A stretch of DNA of 64,000 nt, from NCBI RefSeq assembly GCF_001423945.1, contig NZ_LMPU01000002.1, forward strand, positions 1 to 64,000, read 5' to 3'. The notes beneath the pieces are model-generated. The model worked only from the letters and a program-made list of their open reading frames with translations, was not told the DNA's origin and made no database searches. Below are positions 53,265-62,844 of the stretch, piece after piece. This DNA is from Pedobacter sp. Leaf194. Lineage in GTDB: Bacteria > Bacteroidota > Bacteroidia > Sphingobacteriales > Sphingobacteriaceae. Both the position numbers and the translations under genes were made by a program. Position 1 is the stretch's first letter. The number at the start of each line of letters is the position of its first letter.

Positions 53265-53794
53265 TGAGGAAACAAATGATACTTGCAGTATTTGCTTTCG
53301 CTTTGGCGGGCTGTAACCAGCGTGAAGAATCGAAGGCGAATACTGACTTTTTATATTTTGATGTTTCAGGTTATTTTAAAAAAGAGGCTGTAAGGCTAAA
53401 AAAGCTCAACCCTGATGTAACTAAGGCAGTTTCGGTTAATGGCAAAATTGAAGAGAAAACAATTAAAATTAAGGATTGGACTAAAGAGCTTGCCATTTTT
53501 AGCAATGCAGATATTAATAAAGCATCGTGGAAAGGCAGTTTCAAAATAGAAAAATCGAACTTGCTTGAGCGTTATACTTCTGACAATAAAAAAATTCCCG
53601 TAAAAAACGTTAGCATTGGCAAAACGGGCAACAAGGTTAACCGTGTGGAAATTGTGATATCAAATAAGAACATTTTGTACTCTTCGGGTGATACACTGGT
53701 TTATTACCCCGATAGTTTATACGAAATTCGGAAGCATCAAAAAATAAAACTTTTAGCGCAAAAAACCTATCAAATTACAGGTAAGCTTAAATAA
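53264..53794 (+). CDS. Unknown lipoprotein cotranslated with gpmI
   Basis: A 176-residue protein with a lipoprotein signal ending FALAGC (Cys about 18), then NQREESK. The mature part is mixed: FLYFDVSGYFKKEAVRLKKLNPDVTKAVSVNG, IKDWTKELAIFSNADINKASWKGSF, and a C-terminal beta stretch ending KTYQITGKL. I recognise no family. Its ATG overlaps the gpmI TAA (53262-53265). A strong terminator begins at its own stop codon. Confidence 0.72.
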   Translation: MRKQMILAVFAFALAGCNQREESKANTDFLYFDVSGYFKKEAVRLKKLNPDVTKAVSVNGKIEEKTIKIKDWTKELAIFSNADINKASWKGSFKIEKSNLLERYTSDNKKIPVKNVSIGKTGNKVNRVEIVISNKNILYSSGDTLVYYPDSLYEIRKHQKIKLLAQKTYQITGKLK

Positions 53795-53829
53795 AAAAAG
53801 GCTTGAAATTAATTTCAAGCCTTTTTCTT
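53793..53829. terminator. Strong palindromic terminator
   Basis: AAAGGCTTGAAATT and AATTTCAAGCCTTT form a perfect 14-base-pair palindrome with A-run and T-run flanks, so it can act on both strands, ending the gpmI operon and the convergent TPR gene. Confidence 0.87.
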
Positions 53830-53844
53830 TGCGGTTGGTTTAAT

Positions 53845-54468
53845 TCATTTTAAACTGGCAATCTGCGCTTTATCATAAGCAATCCAATCCAAAATGTCTT
53901 TTCTTGACGGTTGCAGCGTAAGCACCTTTTGAAAATCGGCTATAGAATTATTGAACAACGTTACACAAGCTGTTTTTTCTATTGCTTTTTTAGCTTTATA
54001 TGATCTGAAAATTGCATAATCTTTGTAAGCCAGGCCTCTGTTTTGAAGCATCTGAGTATCTTCTTCCCCACTTAGTTCACTCGCTTTTGTAAAATCTTTA
54101 ATCGCGGCCACATAGAAATTTTCACGCATGCTGTTTAAAGATTCCTTCGGGTCGTTAGCAATATTCAAACGAGCCTTTCCGCGGTAATAATAAGCCGAAA
54201 CTTCAGCTGGTTTCAATAAGACTAAACGGCTGTAAGTGTTAATCGAATTTTCATAATCGCCATTTTGAAAATAAGAATAACCCAACATTTTTAGGGTATT
54301 AACATTATTTGGATCTTTAGTATCAGCCTTTTCCAACTGGGTTACAGCTGTTTTGTAGTCTCCCTTTAGCATCGCATCCATCACCTTTTTATCATTGCCA
54401 TTTTGTGCAAAACTGCTGCTGGAAGAAAAAATGATTAAACCTAAAATGGTTTGTTTAATATAATTCAT
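53845..54468 (-). CDS. TPR-repeat secreted protein
   Basis: A 207-residue protein with a Sec signal peptide (about 1-22, ending FAQ) followed by three to five tetratricopeptide repeats; typical W/Y-G-A patterns are at NTLKMLGYSYFQNGDYENSINTYSRL, EVSAYYYRGKARLN, and MLQNRGLAYKDYAIF. It is probably a periplasmic scaffold for protein contacts. The start is ATG 54468 (MNYIKQT); an in-frame start at 54489 is less likely. Single gene, with a terminator on its 3' side. Partner unknown. Confidence 0.85.
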   Translation of the reverse strand: MNYIKQTILGLIIFSSSSSFAQNGNDKKVMDAMLKGDYKTAVTQLEKADTKDPNNVNTLKMLGYSYFQNGDYENSINTYSRLVLLKPAEVSAYYYRGKARLNIANDPKESLNSMRENFYVAAIKDFTKASELSGEEDTQMLQNRGLAYKDYAIFRSYKAKKAIEKTACVTLFNNSIADFQKVLTLQPSRKDILDWIAYDKAQIASLK

Positions 54469-54796
54469 GTACTGATAATAAGTTAACAAATCTAAAATTT
54501 CATTACAAATAATTGAATAAAATAGTCACGCAATATAATTCAATTCTTAGAAAATAAAATGGTTTAATTTTTTTACATTCACTAAATCAATTAAACAATA
54601 GCTTTAACGCTAAAAATTCTGATATATGATATTTGGCGAATAATTTAAATTCAACTGCCTTTTTATCATAACATCACATCAATTTTAAGATAACATCAAC
54701 TTAAAACAACTTTGGCACAAGAGTTGAATTTACTATATCCAAAGTAAACACACACAAATTACCTGCGATAAAACTGCCAGTTTGTCGTTTCATAAA
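54469..54796. other. AT-rich divergent intergenic region before lon
   Basis: About 330 bases between the divergent TPR gene and lon. It contains a sigma-54-like element at 54713-54728 and several AT-rich runs (TTTAATTTTTTTACATTC). No open frame of interest, RNA gene or repeat was found. Confidence 0.5.
54713..54728 (+). promoter_or_regulatory. Sigma-54-like (-24/-12) element upstream of lon
   Basis: TGGCAC, five bases, then TTGAA: close to the RpoN consensus TGGCAC-N5-TTGCA, with the -12 C replaced by A. The distance to the ATG at 54797 (about 68 bases) is compatible with a start site near 54740. I see no clear activator-binding site. Not confirmed. Confidence 0.35.
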
Positions 54797-57274
54797 ATGA
54801 GAATGAGTAAACAAGATATATTTGATTTTAATAACGCGATGCCAATTATTAACGAGGATACAGAGTTTTTTCCATTAATGTCTCAGCAAGATGAGGAAGA
54901 CATGAATAATGAGGAAACACCCGAAATTTTAGCGATACTGCCTTTGCGTAATACCGTTTTATTTCCAGGTGTGGTTATTCCTATTACCGTTGGAAGAGAT
55001 AAATCTATTAAATTAATTAAAGAAGCCTACAAGGGAAACAAGATTATTGGTGTTGTATCTCAAAAAGATGTTTCGATAGAAGACCCAACTTTTGAGCAGT
55101 TAAATACTGTTGGTACAGTTGCAAATATTATAAAGTTGTTGCAAATGCCAGATGGCAACACGACGGTTATTATTCAGGGCAAGCAGCGTTTCAGCCTTTT
55201 AGGCGAAGTGCAAAACGAGCCTTATATTAAAGCATCTGTTAAGAAATTTGAAGAGCAAAAAACTAAAACCGATAAGGAGTTTAAAACGCTTATCGCTTCC
55301 ATCAGGGAAATGTCTGCTCAGATCATTCAGCTTTCGCCTAATATTCCAAGCGAAGCCAGCATTGCATTAAAAAACATTGAGAGCAATTCGTTTTTGATAA
55401 ACTTCATCTCATCAAACATGAATGCCGAAATGGCGGATAAGCAAAAAATCCTTGAAATGGATAACTTGCTGGAACGTGCGCAAAAAGTTATGGAACTTTT
55501 AATGGTCGAACTTCAGATGCTGGAGTTAAGAAATCAGATCCAGTCAAAAGTTCGTACCGATTTAGATAAGCAACAACGGGATTATTTCCTAAACCAGCAG
55601 CTAAAAACCATTCAGGAAGAATTGGGTGGCAACTCTGCAGACCTGGAATTTGATGCGTTACAGGAAAGAGCGAAAAAGAAAAAATGGTCTAAAGAGGTTT
55701 ATGCACATTTCGATAAGGAATTGGATAAACTTGGCCGGATGAACCCAGCAGCGCCAGATTACTCTGTTCAGCTTAATTACCTGGAATTACTGCTTGACCT
55801 TCCATGGAGCGAGTTTACAAAAGATAACTTCGACCTTAAAAGGGCGCAACGGATTTTAGATAAAGACCACTTCGGTCTTGAAAAAGTTAAACAAAGGATT
55901 ATTGAATACCTGGCTGTACTAAAACTTAAAAGGGACATGAAGGCACCAATTTTGTGTCTTGTTGGCCCTCCGGGAGTTGGTAAAACATCATTGGGAAAAT
56001 CAATCGCGAAAGCTCTAGGACGCAAATATGTGCGCATGGCATTAGGCGGTATCCGTGATGAGGCAGAAATTCGGGGACACCGGAAAACTTACATTGGTGC
56101 GATGCCTGGGCGCATTATTTCATCAATCAAGAAAGCAGGTGCCGATAATCCGGTTTTTGTTTTGGATGAGATTGATAAAGTTGGTACCGACCACAGAGGC
56201 GACCCCTCATCGGCTTTGCTTGAAGTTCTAGATCCTGAGCAAAACAATGCTTTTTACGACCATTATGTGGAAATGGACTATGATTTATCCAATATCCTGT
56301 TCATCGCAACGGCGAACTCTTTAAGCACCATCCAGCCTGCGTTGTTAGATCGTATGGAGATTATTGAAGTAAACGGCTACACAATTGAAGAGAAAATAGA
56401 GATTGCCAAGAAATTTTTATTGCCAAAGCAGAAAGAAAATCATGGCTTAAAGCTAAAAGATATTACGTTTAAACCTGCTTTAATAGAAAAGGTTATTGAA
56501 GACTATACGCGCGAGAGTGGTGTTAGGGGTTTGGAGAAAAAAGTTGGTTCACTGGTGCGTGGCGTTGCAACTAAAATTGCAATGGAAGAAGCATACAATG
56601 TTACGCTAACAGAGGATGATGTAGAACGCATACTTGGCGCTCCAATTTACGACAAAGACTTGTACGAAGGCAACGAAGTGGCTGGTGTAGTTACAGGCTT
56701 GGCATGGACCAGCGTTGGCGGCGACATTTTGTTCATTGAATCGAGTTTAAGTCCTGGCAAAGGAAAATTAACATTAACCGGCAATTTGGGCGATGTTATG
56801 AAAGAATCTGCAGTGATAGCACTCGCTTATCTGCGTGCACATGCAAACGAGTTTGGCATAGACTACACTTTATTCGATAACTGGGATGTCCATGTACACG
56901 TGCCTGCAGGGGCAACACCAAAAGATGGCCCGTCAGCAGGGGTTACCATGCTAACAGCACTAACCTCGGCGTTTACACAACGTAAGGTTAAACAGCATTT
57001 AGCGATGACTGGTGAAATCACGCTTCGAGGAAAAGTATTGCCGGTTGGTGGAATCAAGGAAAAAATACTAGCTGCTAAAAGAGCAAACATTAAGGAAATT
57101 ATTCTCTGCAAAAGCAATCGTAAAGATATTCTGGAGATTAAAGAAAGCTATATTAAGGATTTGAAATTTCATTATGTTTCGGAGATGAGTGAAGTAATAG
57201 AACTCGCTTTACTTAAAAATAAGGTCAAAAAGCCGATTGATTTGAGTATCAAACTTGCACCGATAGTTAACTAG
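54797..57274 (+). CDS. lon: ATP-dependent protease Lon
   Basis: An 825-residue AAA+ serine protease that degrades damaged and regulatory proteins. N-terminal LonN domain ([23 protein letters not shown]), Walker [10 protein letters not shown] (about 390), Walker [12 protein letters not shown], and a proteolytic domain with catalytic Ser about 713 in [11 protein letters not shown] and Lys in [12 protein letters not shown]. Normal length. I start at ATG 54797; a second ATG two codons on and a TTG upstream at 54782 are alternatives. A terminator follows at 57341. Confidence 0.96.
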   Translation: MRMSKQDIFDFNNAMPIINEDTEFFPLMSQQDEEDMNNEETPEILAILPLRNTVLFPGVVIPITVGRDKSIKLIKEAYKGNKIIGVVSQKDVSIEDPTFEQLNTVGTVANIIKLLQMPDGNTTVIIQGKQRFSLLGEVQNEPYIKASVKKFEEQKTKTDKEFKTLIASIREMSAQIIQLSPNIPSEASIALKNIESNSFLINFISSNMNAEMADKQKILEMDNLLERAQKVMELLMVELQMLELRNQIQSKVRTDLDKQQRDYFLNQQLKTIQEELGGNSADLEFDALQERAKKKKWSKEVYAHFDKELDKLGRMNPAAPDYSVQLNYLELLLDLPWSEFTKDNFDLKRAQRILDKDHFGLEKVKQRIIEYLAVLKLKRDMKAPILCLVGPPGVGKTSLGKSIAKALGRKYVRMALGGIRDEAEIRGHRKTYIGAMPGRIISSIKKAGADNPVFVLDEIDKVGTDHRGDPSSALLEVLDPEQNNAFYDHYVEMDYDLSNILFIATANSLSTIQPALLDRMEIIEVNGYTIEEKIEIAKKFLLPKQKENHGLKLKDITFKPALIEKVIEDYTRESGVRGLEKKVGSLVRGVATKIAMEEAYNVTLTEDDVERILGAPIYDKDLYEGNEVAGVVTGLAWTSVGGDILFIESSLSPGKGKLTLTGNLGDVMKESAVIALAYLRAHANEFGIDYTLFDNWDVHVHVPAGATPKDGPSAGVTMLTALTSAFTQRKVKQHLAMTGEITLRGKVLPVGGIKEKILAAKRANIKEIILCKSNRKDILEIKESYIKDLKFHYVSEMSEVIELALLKNKVKKPIDLSIKLAPIVN

Positions 57275-57340
57275 TTTGTAATATTCTTTATTTATTTAAA
57301 TCTCTTAAATAAGAAAGTCGTTTACAATAGATACATTTAT

Positions 57341-57368
57341 AGTCCCGATAATTCATCGGGACTTTTTT
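57341..57368 (+). terminator. Terminator of lon, immediately before the next start codon
   Basis: AGTCCCGAT (57341-57349) pairs perfectly with ATCGGGACT (57355-57363) across a five-base loop, followed by six T. Its T-tract ends one base before the ATG at 57369. Confidence 0.87.
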
Positions 57369-58316
57369 ATGAAATTGATTTTAGCTTTTCTTACAATTTT
57401 GTTTGTTGCAGATGCTGCAAGAGCTCAAAACTTTAAAAACGAGTTCGGTTTTAAAACAGAGAATGATGCATACTTGGCCACATTAAATGATAGATATTAC
57501 ACCAATGGACTTTTTATTTATTTCCGAAGGGCAATTAATCCAGACAAAGTCAATGAAAAGATAGAGAAGAAAACTTACGAAATTTCTGGCGGCCAAAAAA
57601 TGTATACGCCATATTGGGGGCAGGTTGCAAAAAAAGAAGATCAGGATAGACCTTTTGCCGGCTATTTGTACGCAGGAGCGGCTTATTCAATTTTTTATGT
57701 AAAAGAGAGCGTATTGAAAACCAGTATTGAGATTGGTACTGTAGGCCCAAACTCGCTCGCAGAAGACGCACAAAAGTTCCTTCATAAAACAGTGGGGTTT
57801 TACACACCTGCTGGCTGGGAATACCAGGTAAAAAATGAACTTGCAGTTAACTTATCCGGCAATTACAGCAAGTTAATCCATCGCTCAAGCGATAATGCGG
57901 TCGATTTTAGCGGCCAGGGTTATGTAAATTTAGGGACCACTTTCAGCGGCCTCGGCACATCCCTCCTTTTTCGTGCAGGCAAACTAAATCAGCTTTTCAA
58001 CAGTGCTTACCACAATGCCGTTATCGGCGATTCAAAAACCAAAAGTTTAAATAATTCGGAGTTTTTCTTTTATGCTAAGCCACAATTAAATATTGTTGCT
58101 TACGATGCAACCATACAGGGAAGTCTTTTTAACAACAATAGTCCTGTTACTTTTGAAGTTAAACCAATTGTATTTGAGCAACAATTTGGTGTAAACTACA
58201 GCTCCAAAAGGTTTACCGCAGATTTTAACATCATCTTCAAAACTAAAGAAGTTAAAAGTGTAGCAAAGGCGCAAAACTATGGCGGACTAAGTTTGTATTA
58301 CAGATTCGGAAGTTGA
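57369..58316 (+). CDS. lpxR: LpxR-like outer-membrane lipid A deacylase
   Basis: A 315-residue protein with a signal peptide (about 1-20, ending RAQ) and a beta-barrel appearance. It has the LpxR/DUF2219 signature FKTENDAYLA and DRYYTNGLFIYFRRA near residues 29-55; the Asn-Asp pair and the DRYYTNG run are conserved in the family. A later block (DRPFAGYLYAGAAY) is also typical. It removes a 3'-linked acyloxyacyl chain from lipid A in the outer membrane. The start codon lies next to the lon terminator, so read-through expression is possible. Confidence 0.86.
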   Translation: MKLILAFLTILFVADAARAQNFKNEFGFKTENDAYLATLNDRYYTNGLFIYFRRAINPDKVNEKIEKKTYEISGGQKMYTPYWGQVAKKEDQDRPFAGYLYAGAAYSIFYVKESVLKTSIEIGTVGPNSLAEDAQKFLHKTVGFYTPAGWEYQVKNELAVNLSGNYSKLIHRSSDNAVDFSGQGYVNLGTTFSGLGTSLLFRAGKLNQLFNSAYHNAVIGDSKTKSLNNSEFFFYAKPQLNIVAYDATIQGSLFNNNSPVTFEVKPIVFEQQFGVNYSSKRFTADFNIIFKTKEVKSVAKAQNYGGLSLYYRFGS

Positions 58317-58318
58317 GA

Positions 58319-58729
58319 TTAGTATATACCGGGTTTTTTCCGGCTTTCTTTTTTAAGGGCTTTAACCGTTTTGTTTTTTAGTCTGTTCTCGATCACAGAT
58401 TTGGGTGTTTTCGTCGGCTTTCTTGGTTTTGAAACGTGTAACGCCTTTTTAATAACTTCAATCAGTTTTACAATTGTTTTCTCTTTATTTAGAAGCTGAC
58501 TTCTGTCTTCCTGCGAAACGATGTGGATAAAACCTTCTGCGTCTATCCTGTTTTCCAACTTTATAGCGATTAGTGCTTTTTCTTGCTCAGTAAAAAAATC
58601 AGCTTGATTTGGATTGAAAATTAGTTCAACCTTACTCGATACCTTGTTTACATTTTGCCCACCTTTGCCCCCACTTCTGGATGTTTTAAAGGTCGCGATT
58701 TTTAAAATTGCCTCTCTATCTGGTTGCAT
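58319..58729 (-). CDS. arfB: Alternative ribosome-rescue hydrolase ArfB (YaeJ-type)
   Basis: A 136-residue peptidyl-tRNA hydrolase with the catalytic GGQ in SRSGGKGGQNVNKVSSKVEL and a basic C-terminal tail (KKESRKKPGI, and Lys-rich before it) that reads the empty mRNA channel of stalled ribosomes. Both parts are needed for ArfB and both are present. The start is ATG 58729; the in-frame TTG three codons upstream is less likely. Convergent with the LpxR-like gene, two bases apart. Confidence 0.92.
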   Translation of the reverse strand: MQPDREAILKIATFKTSRSGGKGGQNVNKVSSKVELIFNPNQADFFTEQEKALIAIKLENRIDAEGFIHIVSQEDRSQLLNKEKTIVKLIEVIKKALHVSKPRKPTKTPKSVIENRLKNKTVKALKKESRKKPGIY

Positions 58730-58888
58730 ATCTTGCAAAAATTCTTACAATAATCGCCCAAATATAAGTCAAAGTAACCGCTCAATAACCTTTAAATAAA
58801 AGTTAAGGCTTTTTAGTAATTTTGTTTATTCAGCAAGAAATTTTAACTTCAAAAAATCATTCCAACAAGCGCTTAGCTAAAACGCCCC

Positions 58889-59674
58889 ATGACATTAAAA
58901 ACTTTCGGTCAAAAACTTGGTTATGTCTTACGTACAATAGCCTTTATCACTATTTGTTTAATTTTTCTTTTCCTCACACTTTGGACGTTCTGCTATTCTC
59001 TGCATGTTTTTTATTTCTTTGTAATTACGCTTATTCTAGCCTCAATAGCCTTTTTTAAGGGGAAAAGCCGCCGCTTTGTAACCATAACTTTGCTTGCCGG
59101 TTTAGCGATATTTGCTTTCTCTACACCTTATAATCTGCGCCAGTACAACCGGAATGCAGCAGCATTTCAAGCGCAGATAAACAGTGGCTACCACTTAAGA
59201 TTCAAAGAAAAGTGTGCCATTTACGGTACCTTACTAATTATAACCGTCGGAGACATTATCCCTTTTCCTGAGGCTAGTATTCAAAATTTTTACCTTCTTT
59301 TTCCAAAGAAAAGCAAAACCAGAATTTTTTATGATGATGACTACCTGAGTGCTCCGGATATTCAGGCAATGCTAAACCGTAAGGGCAAAAACGAAGTTGC
59401 CTGGAACAAATGGGGCGAGCGTTTTAATGGAAATTTTCGATTTGCAGCAGCTTTCGATCCATCAACATTGGAAATTACGGATGAGGGCGACCAGAAAAAG
59501 GCAACACTGGTAACCTATTTTCATTACCGTAAAAACTACACAACCCATAATGCTAATCACTTTCTATACGGTTTGTTCGCTTTTAGAATAGATGAAGGTC
59601 TGTTTTGGTATTTGCAACACGAGGGTTGGCTACACCCTTACACTTCTGTCTGGATCGCAAAATTCAAAAAATAG
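58889..59674 (+). CDS. Unknown membrane protein with a soluble C-terminal domain
   Basis: A 261-residue protein with two to three membrane segments in residues about 12-105 (AFITICLIFLFLTLWTFCYS, FVITLILASIAFF, TLLAGLAIFAF), then a soluble domain with IFYDDDYLSAPDIQAMLNR and EVAWNKWGERFNGNFRFA. I do not recognise a family. It starts 160 bases from arfB in a divergent arrangement and precedes cmk by 60 bases on the same strand. Confidence 0.72.
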   Translation: MTLKTFGQKLGYVLRTIAFITICLIFLFLTLWTFCYSLHVFYFFVITLILASIAFFKGKSRRFVTITLLAGLAIFAFSTPYNLRQYNRNAAAFQAQINSGYHLRFKEKCAIYGTLLIITVGDIIPFPEASIQNFYLLFPKKSKTRIFYDDDYLSAPDIQAMLNRKGKNEVAWNKWGERFNGNFRFAAAFDPSTLEITDEGDQKKATLVTYFHYRKNYTTHNANHFLYGLFAFRIDEGLFWYLQHEGWLHPYTSVWIAKFKK

Positions 59675-59718
59675 CTATTCCTCAATAGCAAAAAATTCAT
59701 GATTGTGTTTCTATTTTT

Positions 59719-59726
59719 TACCTTTG
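59719..59726 (+). promoter_or_regulatory. Candidate -7 promoter box of cmk
   Basis: TACCTTTG fits TAnnTTTG and is separated from the cmk ATG by only seven bases (27-33), implying a nearly leaderless transcript. I see no clear -33 TTTG at the right distance. Confidence 0.4.
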
Positions 59727-59733
59727 TTGCACG

Positions 59734-60414
59734 ATGAAAAAAAACCTTGTAATCGCTATTGATGGCTATTCATCTTGCGGAAAAAGTACATTAGCGAAGG
59801 CGTTAGCAAAAAAATTAGGCTTTATTTATGTCGATAGCGGCGCAATGTACCGTGCCGTTACGTTATTCTTTTTAAGAAACAGCGTTGATATCTCTAATGA
59901 TGATTTGGTAGCAGACGCATTGCAACATATTGAATTGAACTTTCATTCCCGCGATTATGAATCCCACATCACTTTAAATGGCGAAGAGGTTTCTGACGAG
60001 ATTCGATTAATGCCTGTTTCTGAAAATGTAAGCGAGGTTTCTGCTCACAAAATTGTTCGGCACGAAATGGTAAAACAGCAGCAACGTATGGGCAAATCGA
60101 AGAACATTGTTATGGATGGCCGAGATATTGGCACTACCGTTTTCCCAAATGCACCGTTAAAATTTTTCATGACGGCAGACCCGAAAATCCGAGCAGAGCG
60201 AAGATTTAAAGAACTTGAGCATAAAGGCAATAATACAACAACTTTAGAAGAGGTTTTTGAAAACCTGGCCCACCGCGATTATGCCGATACAACCAGAAAA
60301 GCAAGTCCGCTGGTTAGAGCTGAAGATGCCATTATTCTGGATAATACCGATTTAACCCAAGAGGAGCAACTCGATTTTGCACTTGAAAAAGTTACACCAT
60401 TAATGACTAATTAA
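59734..60414 (+). CDS. cmk: Cytidylate kinase
   Basis: A 226-residue (d)CMP kinase. It has the P-loop GYSSCGKSTLAK near the start, the substrate site GAMYRAVTL, DGRDIGTTVFPNAPLKFFMTAD, and the lid region HRDYADTTRKASPL. Normal length, ATG start. It phosphorylates CMP and dCMP for pyrimidine nucleotide supply. A candidate -7 box sits seven bases before the start codon. Confidence 0.95.
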   Translation: MKKNLVIAIDGYSSCGKSTLAKALAKKLGFIYVDSGAMYRAVTLFFLRNSVDISNDDLVADALQHIELNFHSRDYESHITLNGEEVSDEIRLMPVSENVSEVSAHKIVRHEMVKQQQRMGKSKNIVMDGRDIGTTVFPNAPLKFFMTADPKIRAERRFKELEHKGNNTTTLEEVFENLAHRDYADTTRKASPLVRAEDAIILDNTDLTQEEQLDFALEKVTPLMTN

Positions 60415-60466
60415 CAACACATCATTTTATTTTTTCATATTTTTAGCACTTAACCCATTTGCTAAT

Positions 60467-61297
60467 ATGAAATTTAAACAGACCACCCTCCTACTTTTTC
60501 TTCTTGCAATACTATCGTTAAATGCAAATGCTCAAAAAGGCTGGATTAACCTTTTTAACGGAAAAGATTTAAAAGACTGGAATGTAAAAATTTCCAAGCA
60601 CGAATATAAAGACAACTACGCAAACACGTTTCGCGTTGAAGATGGGTTAATGAAGGTAAGCTATGATGGCTATAATACCTTTGACCAGCAGTATGGGCAC
60701 ATATTTTACAAAAAACCATTTTCGGCTTACTTATTAAAGGTAACATACAGGTTTGTTGGTGAGCAGGCCAAGGGCGGCGAAGGATGGGCATTGAGAAATA
60801 GTGGCGCCATGTTACATTGCCAAAATCCTGCAACGATGCTTAAGGACCAGGATTTCCCAATTTCAATTGAAGGCCAAATTCTGGGTGGCGATGGGCAGCA
60901 CGACAGGCACACGAGCAATGTTTGTACGCCTGGTACACAAATCGATTTTCAGGGGAAACTATTTACGCAACATTGTTTGGATTCCAAATCTAAAACATAC
61001 GCTGGCGACCAATGGGTTACGGCAGAATTCCTGGTGCTGGGCGATTCTGTTATTAAACACATCATCGATGGAGAAGTGGTTTTAGAATACACAAAGCCTC
61101 AAATTGGTGGCGGAAATGTTTCTAACTACGACCCAAAAGTAAAAGTTGATGGAACACCTTTAAGATCTGGGTATATTTCGCTCCAAAGCGAGAGTCATCC
61201 GATAGAATTTAAAGGCGTTAAACTTTTCGATTTAGCACCTTATGTAAAAGATAAGTCTAAACTGGACAACGTTCTCGCCAGAATTTTAAAAGGGTAA
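60467..61297 (+). CDS. Single-domain DUF1080 secreted protein
   Basis: A 276-residue protein with a Sec signal peptide (about 1-23, ending NAQ) and one DUF1080 jelly-roll domain starting NLFNGKDLKDWNVK. Central GWALRNSGAMLHCQ and SIEGQILGG blocks are family-typical, and YISLQSESHPIEFKGVKL closes the domain. It could be another 3-keto-glycoside hydrolase, but unlike 6255-7619 there is no oxidoreductase neighbour. It lies 53 bases after cmk. Only one domain, with extra Cys residues. Confidence 0.82.
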   Translation: MKFKQTTLLLFLLAILSLNANAQKGWINLFNGKDLKDWNVKISKHEYKDNYANTFRVEDGLMKVSYDGYNTFDQQYGHIFYKKPFSAYLLKVTYRFVGEQAKGGEGWALRNSGAMLHCQNPATMLKDQDFPISIEGQILGGDGQHDRHTSNVCTPGTQIDFQGKLFTQHCLDSKSKTYAGDQWVTAEFLVLGDSVIKHIIDGEVVLEYTKPQIGGGNVSNYDPKVKVDGTPLRSGYISLQSESHPIEFKGVKLFDLAPYVKDKSKLDNVLARILKG

Positions 61298-61341
61298 CGT
61301 AAATTTTAAAAAAGCTTCGTAACCGGAAAATTATCTATATA

Positions 61342-62844
61342 ATGCTTAGAACTCGCCTGCTTAAAGCTTTTCTATTATTTCTTTTCACTACCCTTGCTGT
61401 AACAACATACGCCCAAAAGCCTTATCGGGTAAACGAAATTCCAGACCCTAAAAAAGATGGTGGTGGTTGGGTAAGTAACCCTGATGGAATTTTAACTTTA
61501 GATGTTGTAAACCAAATCAACAGCGCAATTTCCGATTTTGAGCAAAAAACAAATGTTCAGGTTGCAGTAGTAATTGTGAACGATTTTGAAAAGGATAAAG
61601 AGGATTTTGATTTTGCATACGAACTTTTTAACACCTGGGGAATTGGGCAGAAAACCAGCAACAATGGTTTGCTGCTGTTCATCGCTAAAGACCGCCGGAA
61701 ATATCGATTTATAACCGGCACAGGAACGGAAGGAGTATTGCCTGATGTTAAGTTAAAGCATATTGCTGAGCAAAATCTACTGCCCGCCTTTAGAGAAAAT
61801 GATTTCGGTACCGGAATTATTAATACCATCCAGGCCATCGGCAAGGTTATTCTCAATCCGGATAATGAGGCCGAATTGAATCAGTTATTTACACAACCGG
61901 AGGCTGGCGGAAACTCATCAGATAAAAGTTGGCTCTACATAGCTGCAATTGCCGTTCTATTTTTTGGCGTGTTTACTTTAATTAACCGCCAGGCGAAAGG
62001 CAATGTTGGCAAACAAGCTGGCGATAACTACAATCTCGAAAAGAAAATAGCAAATGGATGTGTGGGCCTTTTTATTGTGGTTTTCGCCTGCATTTTTATT
62101 GTCGTTTTTTTCGATGGCTTTCGTTTTCTCCAAAATATTAAGTTGGTACATGCACCGTTCATATTGTACGGTATATTGGCCATTGCATTATTTTTTCGAT
62201 ATCTATATTACCTATCCTCATTGAGAAAAAATCATAATGATGACGAAAATTTCTTTGAAGCGGTAACTTCTTTTAATAGAAAGAATTTTTGGCTGATTAT
62301 TTTTTCACCGCTGATTTTAATTCTACTATTGAATTACCTGTTTAAGCGCAGCAAAAATATCTATCGTTTTAAGCCCATTTTAGATGAGAAGCAAAAGGAA
62401 ATGATTCGGGTGGATAGGGATGTGAATGTAGAAGGCAAACCATTTTTAAGTGCGGGGCAACGTAAAGAAGAAATGGTTAAGGTTTATGATTACGATATCT
62501 GGGAAAGCAGTGACGGAAAGCAACATGTTATTAAACAATGGCCAGCTGAAGAATACGATACGTTTATCCAGTGCCCTGACTGCAGCTTTAGAACTTACCA
62601 GTTAGACAAGCAAGTTCCCGTAACAACCGCAACTTACAGCCACGCTGGTAAAGCGAAAGTGGTAAATGAATGTAGTTTCTGCAAAAAAACCGAATTTATT
62701 AGTTGGGTGGCTTTGCCAATGCTTGTCCAGTCTAGCTCATCTTCGGGTTCTTCATCTTCGAGCAGCAGCTCATCATCGTCATCATCATCCAGTAGTTGGG
62801 GAGGTGGAAGCAGTAGCGGTGGCGGAACCGGCGGGAGTTGGTAA
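61342..62844 (+). CDS. TPM-domain membrane protein with zinc ribbon and poly-Ser/Gly tail
   Basis: A 500-residue protein. A Sec signal (about 1-24, ending AQ) precedes a TPM domain (about 35-175: GILTLDVVNQINSAISDFEQ, QVAVVIV, GNGLLLFIAKDRRKYRFITG variants), the phosphatase-like/photosystem-repair type fold. Then about four membrane segments (197-340), a zinc ribbon (CPDC about 411 and CSFC about 443), and a C-terminal tail of more than 25 Ser and Gly. Ser codons in the tail are mixed (TCA, TCT, TCG, AGC, AGT), so it is selected protein, not a DNA microsatellite. Confidence 0.78.
   Translation: MLRTRLLKAFLLFLFTTLAVTTYAQKPYRVNEIPDPKKDGGGWVSNPDGILTLDVVNQINSAISDFEQKTNVQVAVVIVNDFEKDKEDFDFAYELFNTWGIGQKTSNNGLLLFIAKDRRKYRFITGTGTEGVLPDVKLKHIAEQNLLPAFRENDFGTGIINTIQAIGKVILNPDNEAELNQLFTQPEAGGNSSDKSWLYIAAIAVLFFGVFTLINRQAKGNVGKQAGDNYNLEKKIANGCVGLFIVVFACIFIVVFFDGFRFLQNIKLVHAPFILYGILAIALFFRYLYYLSSLRKNHNDDENFFEAVTSFNRKNFWLIIFSPLILILLLNYLFKRSKNIYRFKPILDEKQKEMIRVDRDVNVEGKPFLSAGQRKEEMVKVYDYDIWESSDGKQHVIKQWPAEEYDTFIQCPDCSFRTYQLDKQVPVTTATYSHAGKAKVVNECSFCKKTEFISWVALPMLVQSSSSSGSSSSSSSSSSSSSSSSWGGGSSSGGGTGGSW

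Noticed and set aside
62718..62832. Simple-sequence DNA repeat in the poly-Ser/Gly tail
   Set aside because: Ser codons are mixed (TCA, TCT, TCG, AGC, AGT), so no DNA repeat unit repeats exactly; the repeat is at protein level.
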